Origin: DAOPJM01 sp964490325
GTDB lineage: Bacteria > Bacillota > Clostridia > Christensenellales > CAG-138
DNA: 64,000 nucleotides
Assembly (NCBI GenBank): GCA_964490325.1
Contig: CAZBBX010000002.1
Span: forward strand, 1-64,000
Reading direction: 5' to 3'
Numbering within the stretch: position 1 is the stretch's first letter; every line of letters begins with the position of its first letter. A program made the position numbers and the translations under genes. Shown piece after piece: positions 24,452 through 31,823 of this stretch. The notes beneath the pieces were generated by a model that ran no database searches, was not told the DNA's origin, and worked only from the letters and a program-made list of their open reading frames with translations.

Positions 24452-25405
24452 ATGGACGAGTCAACGATCCGCCAATGGGCCCAGACCCTCTTGTGCGAGC
24501 AATTCGCCAAGGAAGGGCAGTTTTTTGTACCCGTCTCGTCCTCCAATCGGCACCTGCACCTGTCGCGTGCGGACTGTGACGCGCTCTTTGGCGCGGGGCA
24601 CGAGCTGACTAAGCTGCGCGATCTAAGGCAGCCGGGGCAGTTTGCCTGCACCGAGCAGCTCACTGTGCGAACGGAAAAGGGCACGATGACGCTGCGCGTG
24701 GTGGGTCCCCTTCGCAGGGAGACGCAGGTGGAGCTTTCCGTTTCGGACTGCATCAAGCTGGGTCTGCCTGCAGTCGTTCGGCTTTCGGGCGACACGGCGG
24801 CTACACCCGGCGCGGTGCTGGAGACGGCGCAGGGACGCGTAACGCTCACAAAGGGCGTGATCGTCGCGGCACGGCATCTGCATCTGTCCGTTGAGCAGGG
24901 AAGGATCTACGGCCTGAAGTCTGACGATACTGTCCGCCTGTTCGTGGAAGGCGAGCGAGCGACCGTATTTGATAATGTGATCGTCCGCTGCGGCGACGCG
25001 CATCTGCTGGAGGCGCATATCGACGTAGAGGAAGCAAACGCGGCGCTGCTGCCAAAGAACGCCATCTGTCGCATCGAGCGGCAGGGTGCGGCGGCGGCCT
25101 GCCCCATCGGCTCGCAAACTGCGGGCGGAAAGGCGGTACCCATCGTGATGGACGGACAAAAGCGTGTATACGGCAACGTGATACCCGCCCCCGAAGCGCC
25201 CTTTTACGCAACGGCAGGCGGTGTGATGATGGATAAGATGCAGCGGGGGCCAATGCCTGAGCTGCACCGCAAGGAGCTTATGACGGAGGCCGACGTATAC
25301 GCCGCCTATCAGCGCGGGGTACGCAAGCTGACCTTGTCCACGGCTCTGGTGCTGACGCCGCTGGCGCGGGATCGCGCAAGGCAGCTCGGCATGGAAGTGG
25401 AGTAA
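24452..25405 (+). CDS. pduL: PduL-type phosphate acyltransferase with C-terminal extension
   Basis: 317 aa BMC phosphotransacylase that converts acyl-CoA and phosphate to acyl-phosphate and recycles CoA inside the shell. Two PTAC beta-barrel repeats are seen with zinc motifs NRHLHLS near residue 34 and AARHLHLSVEQG near 140, and LEAHIDVEEAN near 192. The N-terminus (MDESTIRQWAQTLLCEQFA) is amphipathic and may target the shell. Standard PduL is about 210 aa; about 100 extra residues at the C-terminus end in TEADVYAAYQRGV and LSTALVLTPLARDRARQLG, a segment also known from other BMC-associated proteins. ATG 24452 has GGGAGG 5 nt before it; an ATG at 24419 overlapping the deoC stop is an alternative. 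A paired aldehyde dehydrogenase is missing here. Confidence 0.88.
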   Translation: MDESTIRQWAQTLLCEQFAKEGQFFVPVSSSNRHLHLSRADCDALFGAGHELTKLRDLRQPGQFACTEQLTVRTEKGTMTLRVVGPLRRETQVELSVSDCIKLGLPAVVRLSGDTAATPGAVLETAQGRVTLTKGVIVAARHLHLSVEQGRIYGLKSDDTVRLFVEGERATVFDNVIVRCGDAHLLEAHIDVEEANAALLPKNAICRIERQGAAAACPIGSQTAGGKAVPIVMDGQKRVYGNVIPAPEAPFYATAGGVMMDKMQRGPMPELHRKELMTEADVYAAYQRGVRKLTLSTALVLTPLARDRARQLGMEVE

Positions 25406-25409
25406 GGGT

Positions 25410-25715
25410 ATGGTCATCGGCAGAGTACACGGAACGGTCGTAAGCACCACCAAATGTCAAAAGCTTGATGGCATGAAGCTGCTTGTCGTCATGCCCATCG
25501 ATCTGGATACCTTCACCGAAAAGGGGCAGCCCATCGTTGCGGTAGACGTAGTCGGCGCAGGCGAAGGCGAGGTCGTCATGTGCGTGTCGGGCAGTTCGGC
25601 GCGGCAGACGGATCGCACGGACGGCAGACCCGTAGATGGTTCGATCGTGGCCATCATCGACCACATCGACTGGAAAGGCAAGCGCATCTTCGAGAAGTTT
25701 CCCACCAAGGAATGA
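25410..25715 (+). CDS. BMC-P shell vertex protein (EutN/CcmL family), copy 1
   Basis: 101 aa protein that forms pentamers capping vertices of a BMC shell. It starts MVIGRVHGTVVSTTKCQKLDG and has the family strands LLVVMPID and GEGEVVMCVSGSSARQT, with DGSIVAIID near the C-terminus. It starts 4 nt after pduL. It shares the EutN fold with two more genes in this operon, so the shell may use three pentamer types. Confidence 0.92.
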   Translation: MVIGRVHGTVVSTTKCQKLDGMKLLVVMPIDLDTFTEKGQPIVAVDVVGAGEGEVVMCVSGSSARQTDRTDGRPVDGSIVAIIDHIDWKGKRIFEKFPTKE

Positions 25716-25759
25716 ACGAACCGTCCAATACGGGCGGTCTGACGAAGTAAGAGGCGGAA

Positions 25760-27085
25760 ATGGCAGCGAAAAGCATCGTTAATCGGATCAAGGACGCGGG
25801 CGTCGTCGGAGCAGGCGGCGCAGGGTTCCCGACCCATGTCAAGCTGAAAGCCAAGGCCGACACGGTCATTGCAAACGGAGCCGAGTGCGAGCCCATCCTG
25901 CGCGTGGATCAGCAACTGATGGAACGCGAGGCGGAGCGCATCGTGCGCGGGCTTTCGTTAGCGATGGACGCAGTCGGCGCGGAGCATGGCGTCGTGGCCA
26001 CCAAGAGCCATTATCAGGGCGCTGTGGCGGCTATGCAGGCGATCCTCCCCCGCTATCCCAAGATCGAGCTGCATTTGATGCAGAGCTATTATCCCGCAGG
26101 CGATGAAAAATCCCTCATCTATGAGGTGACGCGCCGCGTGGTCCCCTCCGGCAAGCTGCCTGCCGATGTAGGCGTGGTGGTGTCCAATGTCAACACGCTG
26201 CTGAACATTGCCCGTGCCGAGGAAGGCTTGCCCGTGACCCACAAGTACGTCACCGTCTCGGGCGAGGTCAACAAGCCCGCCACCTACGAGGTGCCCATCG
26301 GCACAGACAGCTTTGAACTGCTGCGTTGGTGCGGTCTGCCCGATGATCTGTCCAAGTATATCCTGCTCATCGGCGGCCCCTGCATGGGACGCCTGAGCGA
26401 AGACTTTCATCAGCCCGTCACCAAGACGACGGGCGGCCTGATCCTTCTGCCAAAGGCGCACGCCTATGTACAAAAGCGGCAAATGCCCTTGGCTCGGCAG
26501 ATCGTTCTGGCTCGCGCCTGCTGCTGCCAGTGCAGCCAATGCACGCAGCTTTGCCCCCGAAACGCGCTGGGACTGCATGTGCAGCCGCACAAGGCCATGC
26601 GCGCCATCGCACAGGCCAACGGTCTGCTGATCGGCGAACCCAACGGCATCCTTGCCTGCTGCTCCTGCGGACTTTGCACCAACTTTGCCTGTAACTTTGG
26701 CCTGAATCCCGCGAACATCATGGCGCAGCTCAAGGGCGAATTGGGCAAGCAAGGCGTTCGGCCGCAGCCCGAGACGGACATTCGTCCCGATCCCGCGCTG
26801 GCATTCAAAAAAGTCCCTGTTGCGCGTCTGATCGCCCGTATGGGGCTTGGCGCCTACGACATCCCCGCGCCTATGCTGGACGCACCCGCCGTCACACGGG
26901 TGAAGATCCCGCTCAGAATGCACATCGGCGCGCCGTCGGAGCCGATCGTCAGCGAAGGCATGAGCGTAAACGCAGGCGATCTGATCGCCATGATCCCTGA
27001 AAAAGCACTCGGCGCCAACATCCACGCATCGATCAGCGGTCGTGTGGTGCGCGTCAGCAGCGACAGTATCGAATTGGAGGCTTAA
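25760..27085 (+). CDS. pduS: PduS/RnfC-like flavo-iron-sulfur protein of the BMC
   Basis: 441 aa electron-transfer protein of the PduS family, related to RnfC and NuoF. An N-terminal GAGGAGFPTHVKL motif near residue 17 is the flavin/NAD-binding glycine loop, followed by NGAECEP near 47 and an SLBB-like region (VTVSGEV near 168). Two [4Fe-4S] motifs follow: CQCSQCTQLCP near 253 and CCSCGLCTNFAC near 296. The C-terminus has an RnfC-like barrel (IVSEGMSVNAGD). PduS-type proteins move electrons between NADH/flavin and Fe-S carriers associated with the shell. It is followed, 3 nt later, by a PduT-like BMC-T gene, the known structural and electron-transfer partner. ATG 25760 has GAGGCGG upstream. 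Confidence 0.9.
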   Translation: MAAKSIVNRIKDAGVVGAGGAGFPTHVKLKAKADTVIANGAECEPILRVDQQLMEREAERIVRGLSLAMDAVGAEHGVVATKSHYQGAVAAMQAILPRYPKIELHLMQSYYPAGDEKSLIYEVTRRVVPSGKLPADVGVVVSNVNTLLNIARAEEGLPVTHKYVTVSGEVNKPATYEVPIGTDSFELLRWCGLPDDLSKYILLIGGPCMGRLSEDFHQPVTKTTGGLILLPKAHAYVQKRQMPLARQIVLARACCCQCSQCTQLCPRNALGLHVQPHKAMRAIAQANGLLIGEPNGILACCSCGLCTNFACNFGLNPANIMAQLKGELGKQGVRPQPETDIRPDPALAFKKVPVARLIARMGLGAYDIPAPMLDAPAVTRVKIPLRMHIGAPSEPIVSEGMSVNAGDLIAMIPEKALGANIHASISGRVVRVSSDSIELEA

Positions 27086-27088
27086 CGC

Positions 27089-27634
27089 ATGTACGCATTA
27101 GGTATGGTCGAGTCCATCTCCATCCCCGCCGGCATCGAAGCGGGCGATGCGATGCTCAAAGCGGCAGAGGTGGATCTGGTGCTTGCACAGGTCGTCTGTG
27201 CGGGCAAATACATCGTCTGCGTCAGCGGAGAAGTCGCGGCCGTGCGTCACGCCGTGGAGGCAGGTACGGTCGTCGCCGCCAACTGTCTGGTGGACAGCTT
27301 TGTCATTCCAAACGTCCACGAGAAGGTCATTGCAGCCATGAACGCCGCCTCCGTCATCGAGGAGGTCGCCGCCATCGGCATCATCGAGACCTTTTCCCTC
27401 TCCGCCGCCGTGCAGGTGGCCGATCACGCGGTCAAGGCCGCCGAGGTCGAACTGATCGAAGTCCGTTTGGGCCGCGGCATGGGCGGCAAGTCCTTCGTCC
27501 TGTTGACAGGCGAGGTGGCAGCCGTGCGCGCAGCGGTACAGGCGGCACAAGCCCACGAGGAGTTAGCGGGTATGCTGGCAAGGAGCGTTGTGATCCCTTC
27601 GCCGCATCCCGATTTGATTCAAGCTCTGCTGTAA
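27089..27634 (+). CDS. pduT: BMC-T tandem-domain shell protein, PduT-like
   Basis: 181 aa protein with two fused BMC domains (GMVESISIPAGIEAGDAML near residues 5-23; IGIIETFSLSAAVQVADHAVK near 95-115), which form pseudohexameric trimers in the shell. Cys37 in VVCAGKYI aligns with Cys38 of PduT, the residue that ligates a [4Fe-4S] cluster in the central pore. This, and the PduS gene directly upstream, suggests electron passage across the shell. The remainder fits PduT in length and order. The start ATG overlaps no other gene. Confidence 0.9.
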   Translation: MYALGMVESISIPAGIEAGDAMLKAAEVDLVLAQVVCAGKYIVCVSGEVAAVRHAVEAGTVVAANCLVDSFVIPNVHEKVIAAMNAASVIEEVAAIGIIETFSLSAAVQVADHAVKAAEVELIEVRLGRGMGGKSFVLLTGEVAAVRAAVQAAQAHEELAGMLARSVVIPSPHPDLIQALL

Positions 27635-27682
27635 GGCAGGATCTACCTTTCAAAATACAGAACAAAAATAAGGAGTACAGTC

Positions 27683-27973
27683 ATGAAAGAAGCATTGGGT
27701 ATGGTTGAAACGCGTGGCCTGATCGGCGCCATCGAGGCGGCGGACGCCATGGTGAAAGCGGCAAACGTCCGTTTGGCCGGCAAGGAACAGATCGGCAGCG
27801 GCCTTGTCACCGTCATGGTGCGCGGCGACGTCGGCGCGGTCAAGGCAGCAGTCGAAGCAGGCAGCGCAGCGGCAAGCCGCGTGGGCGAGCTGTACGGCGC
27901 GCATGTCATTCCCCGTCCGCACAGCGATGTGGAATACATCATCCCGCAGGTGCCCGAGCAGGCACAGGCATAA
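27683..27973 (+). CDS. BMC-H hexameric shell protein, copy 1
   Basis: 96 aa single-domain BMC shell protein (PduA/EutM type) that forms hexamers tiling the facets. It begins ALGMVETRGLIGAIEAADAM and carries the pore loop IGSGLVTVMVRGDVG, with VIPRPHSDVEYI near the C-terminus. It is nearly identical, apart from the end and a few positions, to the second BMC-H gene 300 bp downstream, pointing to recent duplication. A ribosome site AAGGAG lies 7 nt before the start. Confidence 0.97.
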   Translation: MKEALGMVETRGLIGAIEAADAMVKAANVRLAGKEQIGSGLVTVMVRGDVGAVKAAVEAGSAAASRVGELYGAHVIPRPHSDVEYIIPQVPEQAQA

Positions 27974-27976
27974 GGC

Positions 27977-28243
27977 ATGATCGTCGGCAGGATCGAGGGG
28001 AATGTCGTTGCGACCGTTAAGGATCGGCGACTGACGGGCGTCAAGCTGCTTTTGGTGCGCTTGATCGAGAATGGTACGCCCAAAAACCTCATCGTTGCGG
28101 CTGACATCACCCGCCAAGCGGGCATGAACGACTTTGTGACCTTGGAGACCTCCAAGGAAAGCTCGCTCATGTTCCGTGAGGAGCAGTGCGCCTGTGATTA
28201 TGGGATCACCGGCTTTATCGACGATTTTCACGAAGAACTATAA
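27977..28243 (+). CDS. BMC-P shell vertex protein (EutN/CcmL family), copy 2
   Basis: 88 aa pentamer-type shell protein (MIVGRIEGNVVATVKDRRL; LLLVRLIENG). It starts 3 nt after the first BMC-H gene. It is the most divergent of the three copies: the middle strand reads FVTLETSKESSLMF in place of the Gly-Ser-Ala loop, and a CAC pair lies near the C-terminus. Confidence 0.88.
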   Translation: MIVGRIEGNVVATVKDRRLTGVKLLLVRLIENGTPKNLIVAADITRQAGMNDFVTLETSKESSLMFREEQCACDYGITGFIDDFHEEL

Positions 28244-28259
28244 TTTTTGGAGGTTTATC

Positions 28260-28544
28260 ATGGAGAAGCAAGCTCTGGGTATGGTTGAGACCCGCGGACT
28301 GATCGGCGCCATCGAAGCGGCCGACGCAATGGTCAAAGCGGCAAACGTTCACCTCATCGGCAAGCAGCAGATCGGCAGCGGCCTTGTCACCGTCATGGTG
28401 CGCGGCGACGTCGGCGCAGTCAAGGCTGCGGTCGAAGCAGGCGGTTCTGCGGCGAAGGTCGTGGGCGAGCTGTACGGCGTACATGTCATTCCCCGTCCGC
28501 ATGACGACGTGGAGTACATCCTGCCGAACATCGACAAGAAGTAA
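28260..28544 (+). CDS. BMC-H hexameric shell protein, copy 2
   Basis: 94 aa hexamer-forming shell protein, a close paralogue of the gene at 27683 (same pore loop IGSGLVTVMVRGDVG; the tail differs, ending PNIDKK). A strong ribosome site TTGGAGG precedes ATG 28260 by 7 nt. Mixed hexamers or facets from both paralogues are likely. Confidence 0.97.
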   Translation: MEKQALGMVETRGLIGAIEAADAMVKAANVHLIGKQQIGSGLVTVMVRGDVGAVKAAVEAGGSAAKVVGELYGVHVIPRPHDDVEYILPNIDKK

Positions 28545-28550
28545 GCTCTT

Positions 28551-28844
28551 ATGAAGCTGGCGCGTGTCGTCGGAAATGTGGTCTCCACCATCAAGGAGAA
28601 GACCCATTACGGCAAAAAAATGCTGATCGTGCAGCCCATCGATACGGATGGCTCCCCTCTCGGCGCGCGCATTGTCGCTTTGGACGCGGTGGACGCGGGG
28701 ATCGGCGACGTTGTGTTGCTCTGTGTCGAGGGCGGTTCTGCAAAGATCGCCCTCAACGACAAGGACGTCATCATCAACGCGGTGGTGACGGGCGTGGTGG
28801 ATTACTACACCGTGGACGGCGTGACCCGCGACGTGCAGCACTGA
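28551..28844 (+). CDS. BMC-P shell vertex protein (EutN/CcmL family), copy 3
   Basis: 97 aa pentamer-type shell protein (MKLARVVGNVVSTIKEKTH; KMLIVQPIDTDG; IGDVVLLCVEGGSAKIA). It keeps the canonical GGSAK loop and starts 6 nt after the second BMC-H gene. Confidence 0.93.
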   Translation: MKLARVVGNVVSTIKEKTHYGKKMLIVQPIDTDGSPLGARIVALDAVDAGIGDVVLLCVEGGSAKIALNDKDVIINAVVTGVVDYYTVDGVTRDVQH

Positions 28845-28855
28845 GCGATCCAAGT

Positions 28856-28887
28856 CCCCTTCCCTGCCCTTTTCTGTATGGAGGGGG
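28856..28887 (+). other. Intra-operon hairpin before the second aldolase gene
   Basis: CCCCTTCC (28856-28863) can pair with GGAGGGGG (28880-28887) in an 8-bp stem with one G-U pair, followed by CATTTTCCC. It sits in the only gap of about 90 bp within the BMC operon and could be an attenuator or mRNA-stability element that lowers expression of the last gene. Confidence 0.4.
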
Positions 28888-28934
28888 CATTTTCCCGTGT
28901 AACTTTACCATGGCCTTAGGCCGAAGGGATACCC

Positions 28935-29759
28935 ATGACCAACGAAGAAATGAGCGAACTGATCCGCAAGCAGGTGGTCGATGCCATCACCGCCTCGCGC
29001 TGCGCCGCTTCGGGGATCGGCTGCAAGCCCCCGGTGGGGACGGGCTGCGAACCCGTGCCTGTGGTGGGACAGACCGGCTGCCCCGGCGTCAATCCCGCCG
29101 CCGCACCCTGCGGCGAGCTGGCCGCCGTGCTGGAGCATTCCCTGCTGAACCCCGACATAAGCGAGCAAAAGGTGCTGAAGGGCTGCCAAGAGGCAATTCA
29201 GTACGGCTTTGCCAATGTCTGCGTCACGCCCTACCTCGTCAACGCCGCCGCAAAGCATTTGAGCGGCAGCAAGGTCTTGGTATCCGCCCCCGTAGGCTTT
29301 CCCCACGGCGCAGCATCGCTGTTTTCCAAGTGCGCCGAGATCCGCTACTGCATCCAGTGCGGTGCCAAGGAGCTGGATCTTTCGCTGAACATCGTGGCAG
29401 CCAAGAGCGGACAATGGGACGTGGTATACCGCGAGCTGTGCGAGATGCTGAACACCGCGGGTAATCGCGCCGTCTGTAAGGCTATCTATGAGCAGGGGCT
29501 GTATACGGACGAGGAAAAGACAAAGATCCTGCAGCTGATCGACAAGAGCCGTGCTCCCTACCTGAAGATCAGCAACGCCCTGACGGGAAAGAAGGCCGTC
29601 CCCGAGGATGTGCGCTTCGTGCGCTCAGTGGTGGGCGACCGCATCGGCATCAAGATCGACGGCGGCATCAAGACCGCCCAGACTGTGCGGGAGCTGCAGG
29701 CTGCGGGCGCGCAGCGCTTCGGCTGCTCCGCCTCCGTCGCAATCGTTACGGGCGCTTAG
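28935..29759 (+). CDS. Second DeoC-family aldolase with encapsulation peptide and Cys-rich linker
   Basis: 274 aa divergent DERA paralogue. The N-terminus (MTNEEMSELIRKQVVDAI) looks like a BMC encapsulation helix. It is followed by a linker with five cysteines at 23, 30, 38, 49 and 59, set in Gly-Cys-Pro-like repeats. The barrel then begins AVLEHSLLNPD. Asp (KELDLSLNI), Schiff-base Lys (YLKISNAL) and second Lys (GIKIDGGIKT) line up with the DeoC catalytic residues, but TSTG is changed to ISNA and the phosphate loop differs. A different substrate, or a structural/regulatory partner of the first DeoC, is possible. AAGGG lies upstream of ATG 28935. It is the last gene of the operon, before a strong terminator. 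Confidence 0.85.
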   Translation: MTNEEMSELIRKQVVDAITASRCAASGIGCKPPVGTGCEPVPVVGQTGCPGVNPAAAPCGELAAVLEHSLLNPDISEQKVLKGCQEAIQYGFANVCVTPYLVNAAAKHLSGSKVLVSAPVGFPHGAASLFSKCAEIRYCIQCGAKELDLSLNIVAAKSGQWDVVYRELCEMLNTAGNRAVCKAIYEQGLYTDEEKTKILQLIDKSRAPYLKISNALTGKKAVPEDVRFVRSVVGDRIGIKIDGGIKTAQTVRELQAAGAQRFGCSASVAIVTGA

Positions 29760-29786
29760 AAACATCTTTATAAGAAGGCAACAGCA

Positions 29787-29820
29787 GATCACCCCGCCAA
29801 GCAGCGGGGTGATCCTTTTA
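29787..29820 (+). terminator. Terminator of the BMC operon
   Basis: An 11-bp perfect stem (GATCACCCCGC / GCGGGGTGATC, 6-nt loop) is followed by CTTTTATCC, 27 nt after the last BMC-operon gene. Positions 29821-29950 hold no gene. Confidence 0.9.
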
Positions 29821-29952
29821 TCCTATTCCTTTTATGTTTTTTGTCCGCGACGTCTTAAGTGGATTCATTCTGAATCCGTCATGTTTCCCTCATTTTCCGA
29901 AAAGCTTTTCACCTATATAAACAGCACCTGTCAAGAAAGATTACAGCTTTAA

Positions 29953-29986
29953 CAAAAAAAGGAACTGCTTACATAAGACAGTTCCT
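29953..29986 (-). terminator. Terminator of the MarR-MFS operon
   Basis: On the minus strand AGGAACTG pairs with CAGTTCCT (8 bp, 11-nt loop) and runs into seven T. It lies 17 nt beyond the MFS stop codon. Confidence 0.9.
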
Positions 29987-30002
29987 GCGTTCTATTTAAA
30001 AG

Positions 30003-31274
30003 CTATTGCTGCAGCGCTGTTTCCTTCTTTTGCCTTGCGGCGGAGATGAGATACAGCGGTATGGCGGCAAGCTGCGCCACGACCGACAGGGCGATCATGG
30101 CGGGCAAGCTCCACTCGTACAGCGCGCCCAAGAGCCAGCTTCCCAGAAACCAAAACACTCCAAAGGAGCATTCAAACACCCCATACCCCGTGGCTCTTGC
30201 GTGCTTGGGCACCATGCTTGTGACGGCCGCTTTCAATATGGATTCCTGCGCGCCCATGCCTATGCCCCACAGCGCCACGCCGATCAAAAGGAGCGGCACC
30301 GAATCGAAGCCGAAGATGAACAGCGCGAAGGGCGCTGTTATGAGCGTTGACCAAGCAAGCACGCGTACGCCCCGCTTGTCGTACCACAGGCCGAACAGCA
30401 GCGCTGCCACCGCGTCCACCAGCATGGCTCCCGCGTACAGCAGGGGCAGCGTCCCCGTGGTGATGAGTGCGGAACCCGTGCTGAGCGAGGGCGCCAGTTC
30501 GGTGTAGACTCTGGAAACGTGCATGACGATCAGCGAATAGTCGATAAAGCCGAACGCAAACAGGCTGATACCCGCAATGTAGAGGATGAAGCTCCCGCGC
30601 ATACGAAACGGAACGTACTCCTTGGGTTCGGGCTCAAAGCGTTCGGGATTGGGAAACTTTTTACGCGTGACGATCAGGAGGATCAGCGTGATCGCCCCGG
30701 GTATGGCAAGCACGGCAAAACAGCCTGCGTAGATCTCGTAGGTCGTTCCCTCCGTGCGAAAGAGCATGACAAGGTACAAAAGCACGGGACCAAGGAACGC
30801 GCCGATCTGATCCAACAGCTCCTGTATGCCAAAGCTCTTGCCCACGCCCTCCTGCGAGGCTGCAAAGGACATGATGGCGTCCTTGGCGGGCTTCTTAATG
30901 GCCTTGCCCATGCGTTGGATGATGAGCAGACCGCAGGCCGCGATCCAGCCATGCTCCCCCACCAACGCCAGCGCGGGAACGGCAAGGACGTCCAGCACAT
31001 AGCCCACGATGGTCATGGGCCAGTAGCGCTTGGATCTGTCAGTCAGCTTGCCAAACAGGAAGCGCAGGGAGTAGCCGATCATCTCCCCCAAGCCCGATAC
31101 GAAGCCTATGGTGGAGGCGGATGCGCCAAGCAAAGCAAGGTATGCGCCGCGTATGCAGGTCGCGCCTTCATGCGTCATGTCCGAGAACAGGCTGACCACG
31201 CCAAAGAGGATGATGAACAGCATCGCCTGCGAAATGCGGTGCTTTTTTAGTTGCTTTTTCTCCTCAGTCTGCAT
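30003..31274 (-). CDS. MFS transporter
   Basis: 423 aa major facilitator with about 12 predicted helices. Family marks are the loop-2/3 motif GKLTDRSKRYW near residue 75 and KPAKDAIMSF in the second quarter, resembling drug- or quinolone-efflux-like MFS of the UMF/'MFS_1' group. It is predicted to export a small molecule, not known which. The start overlaps the last codons of the MarR gene by 11 nt, so both are co-translated; MarR-MFS pairs usually mean the regulator controls efflux in response to the exported compound. Confidence 0.85.
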   Translation of the reverse strand: MQTEEKKQLKKHRISQAMLFIILFGVVSLFSDMTHEGATCIRGAYLALLGASASTIGFVSGLGEMIGYSLRFLFGKLTDRSKRYWPMTIVGYVLDVLAVPALALVGEHGWIAACGLLIIQRMGKAIKKPAKDAIMSFAASQEGVGKSFGIQELLDQIGAFLGPVLLYLVMLFRTEGTTYEIYAGCFAVLAIPGAITLILLIVTRKKFPNPERFEPEPKEYVPFRMRGSFILYIAGISLFAFGFIDYSLIVMHVSRVYTELAPSLSTGSALITTGTLPLLYAGAMLVDAVAALLFGLWYDKRGVRVLAWSTLITAPFALFIFGFDSVPLLLIGVALWGIGMGAQESILKAAVTSMVPKHARATGYGVFECSFGVFWFLGSWLLGALYEWSLPAMIALSVVAQLAAIPLYLISAARQKKETALQQ

Positions 31275-31749
31275 GGTCTTCCTGCCCTCTCTTGTTGGCG
31301 ATCAGATCCGTAAGCGTGGGAAAGCCCGCTCGGCTCTCCTGCTTGGAGCGCCTGTACAGCTTGTCCAGCGTACTTGTAAAGGCGGCACGCTCCTTTGCTC
31401 CCAGCTCTGCTGTCAACCATTCATAGAACAAGCTCTCCGCCTGTACACGGGAAAGCTTCATCGATTCTGCGCGCTCCGTGGCGTACAGCTTGCAGCAGCG
31501 CTTGTCGGCAGCGTCCTCCTTGCGCGTCAAGTATCCCTTCGTCTCCAGCACGGCACAGCGGCGCGCAACGGCGGCGCGATCCATGCAAAGTGTGCGGCAA
31601 AGTTCCGCCTGTGAGCAGCCCGCATGATGACGGACCGTGTGGATCAAGTCCATATCCGTTGCGCCCAAGCCGTCCTGCCTGCAGTTTTGCGCTGTAAAAT
31701 GCGCCAACTCCCTGACGATCTTGCTCATCTGTCTTTCTGTAGGGTCCAT
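31264..31749 (-). CDS. MarR-family transcriptional regulator
   Basis: 161 aa winged-helix repressor. DNA-binding region: CSQAELCRTLCMDRAAVARRCAVLETKGYLTRKED, the MarR helix-turn-helix and wing, at about residues 40-80. Helices at both ends form the dimer interface. ATG 31749 is chosen because GGGAG lies 5 nt upstream. Just upstream is a perfect palindrome downstream of its own promoter, so autorepression and joint repression of the MFS gene is likely. Confidence 0.88.
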   Translation of the reverse strand: MDPTERQMSKIVRELAHFTAQNCRQDGLGATDMDLIHTVRHHAGCSQAELCRTLCMDRAAVARRCAVLETKGYLTRKEDAADKRCCKLYATERAESMKLSRVQAESLFYEWLTAELGAKERAAFTSTLDKLYRRSKQESRAGFPTLTDLIANKRGQEDHAD

Positions 31750-31767
31750 GTTCGCTCCCATTCGTTT

Positions 31768-31823
31768 CGTTGATGAATCAACGGTATATGCCGAAGTATA
31801 CCCCTCTGCTTTCCGCTTGTCAA
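31768..31823 (-). promoter_or_regulatory. Promoter with overlapping MarR-type operator
   Basis: On the minus strand TTGACA (31818-31823), a 17-nt spacer and TATACT (31795-31800). Immediately downstream, 31768-31783 is the perfect palindrome CGTTGATGAATCAACG, covering about +5 to +20. This is a typical site for MarR autorepression. From 31824 to 32053 there is no gene, only a partial leader repeat near 32010-32066. Confidence 0.8.

Noticed and set aside
23577..29759. A CRISPR array or phage region inside the BMC stretch
   Set aside because: The repetitive feel comes from the paralogous shell genes, not from short direct repeats with spacers, and no phage proteins are present.
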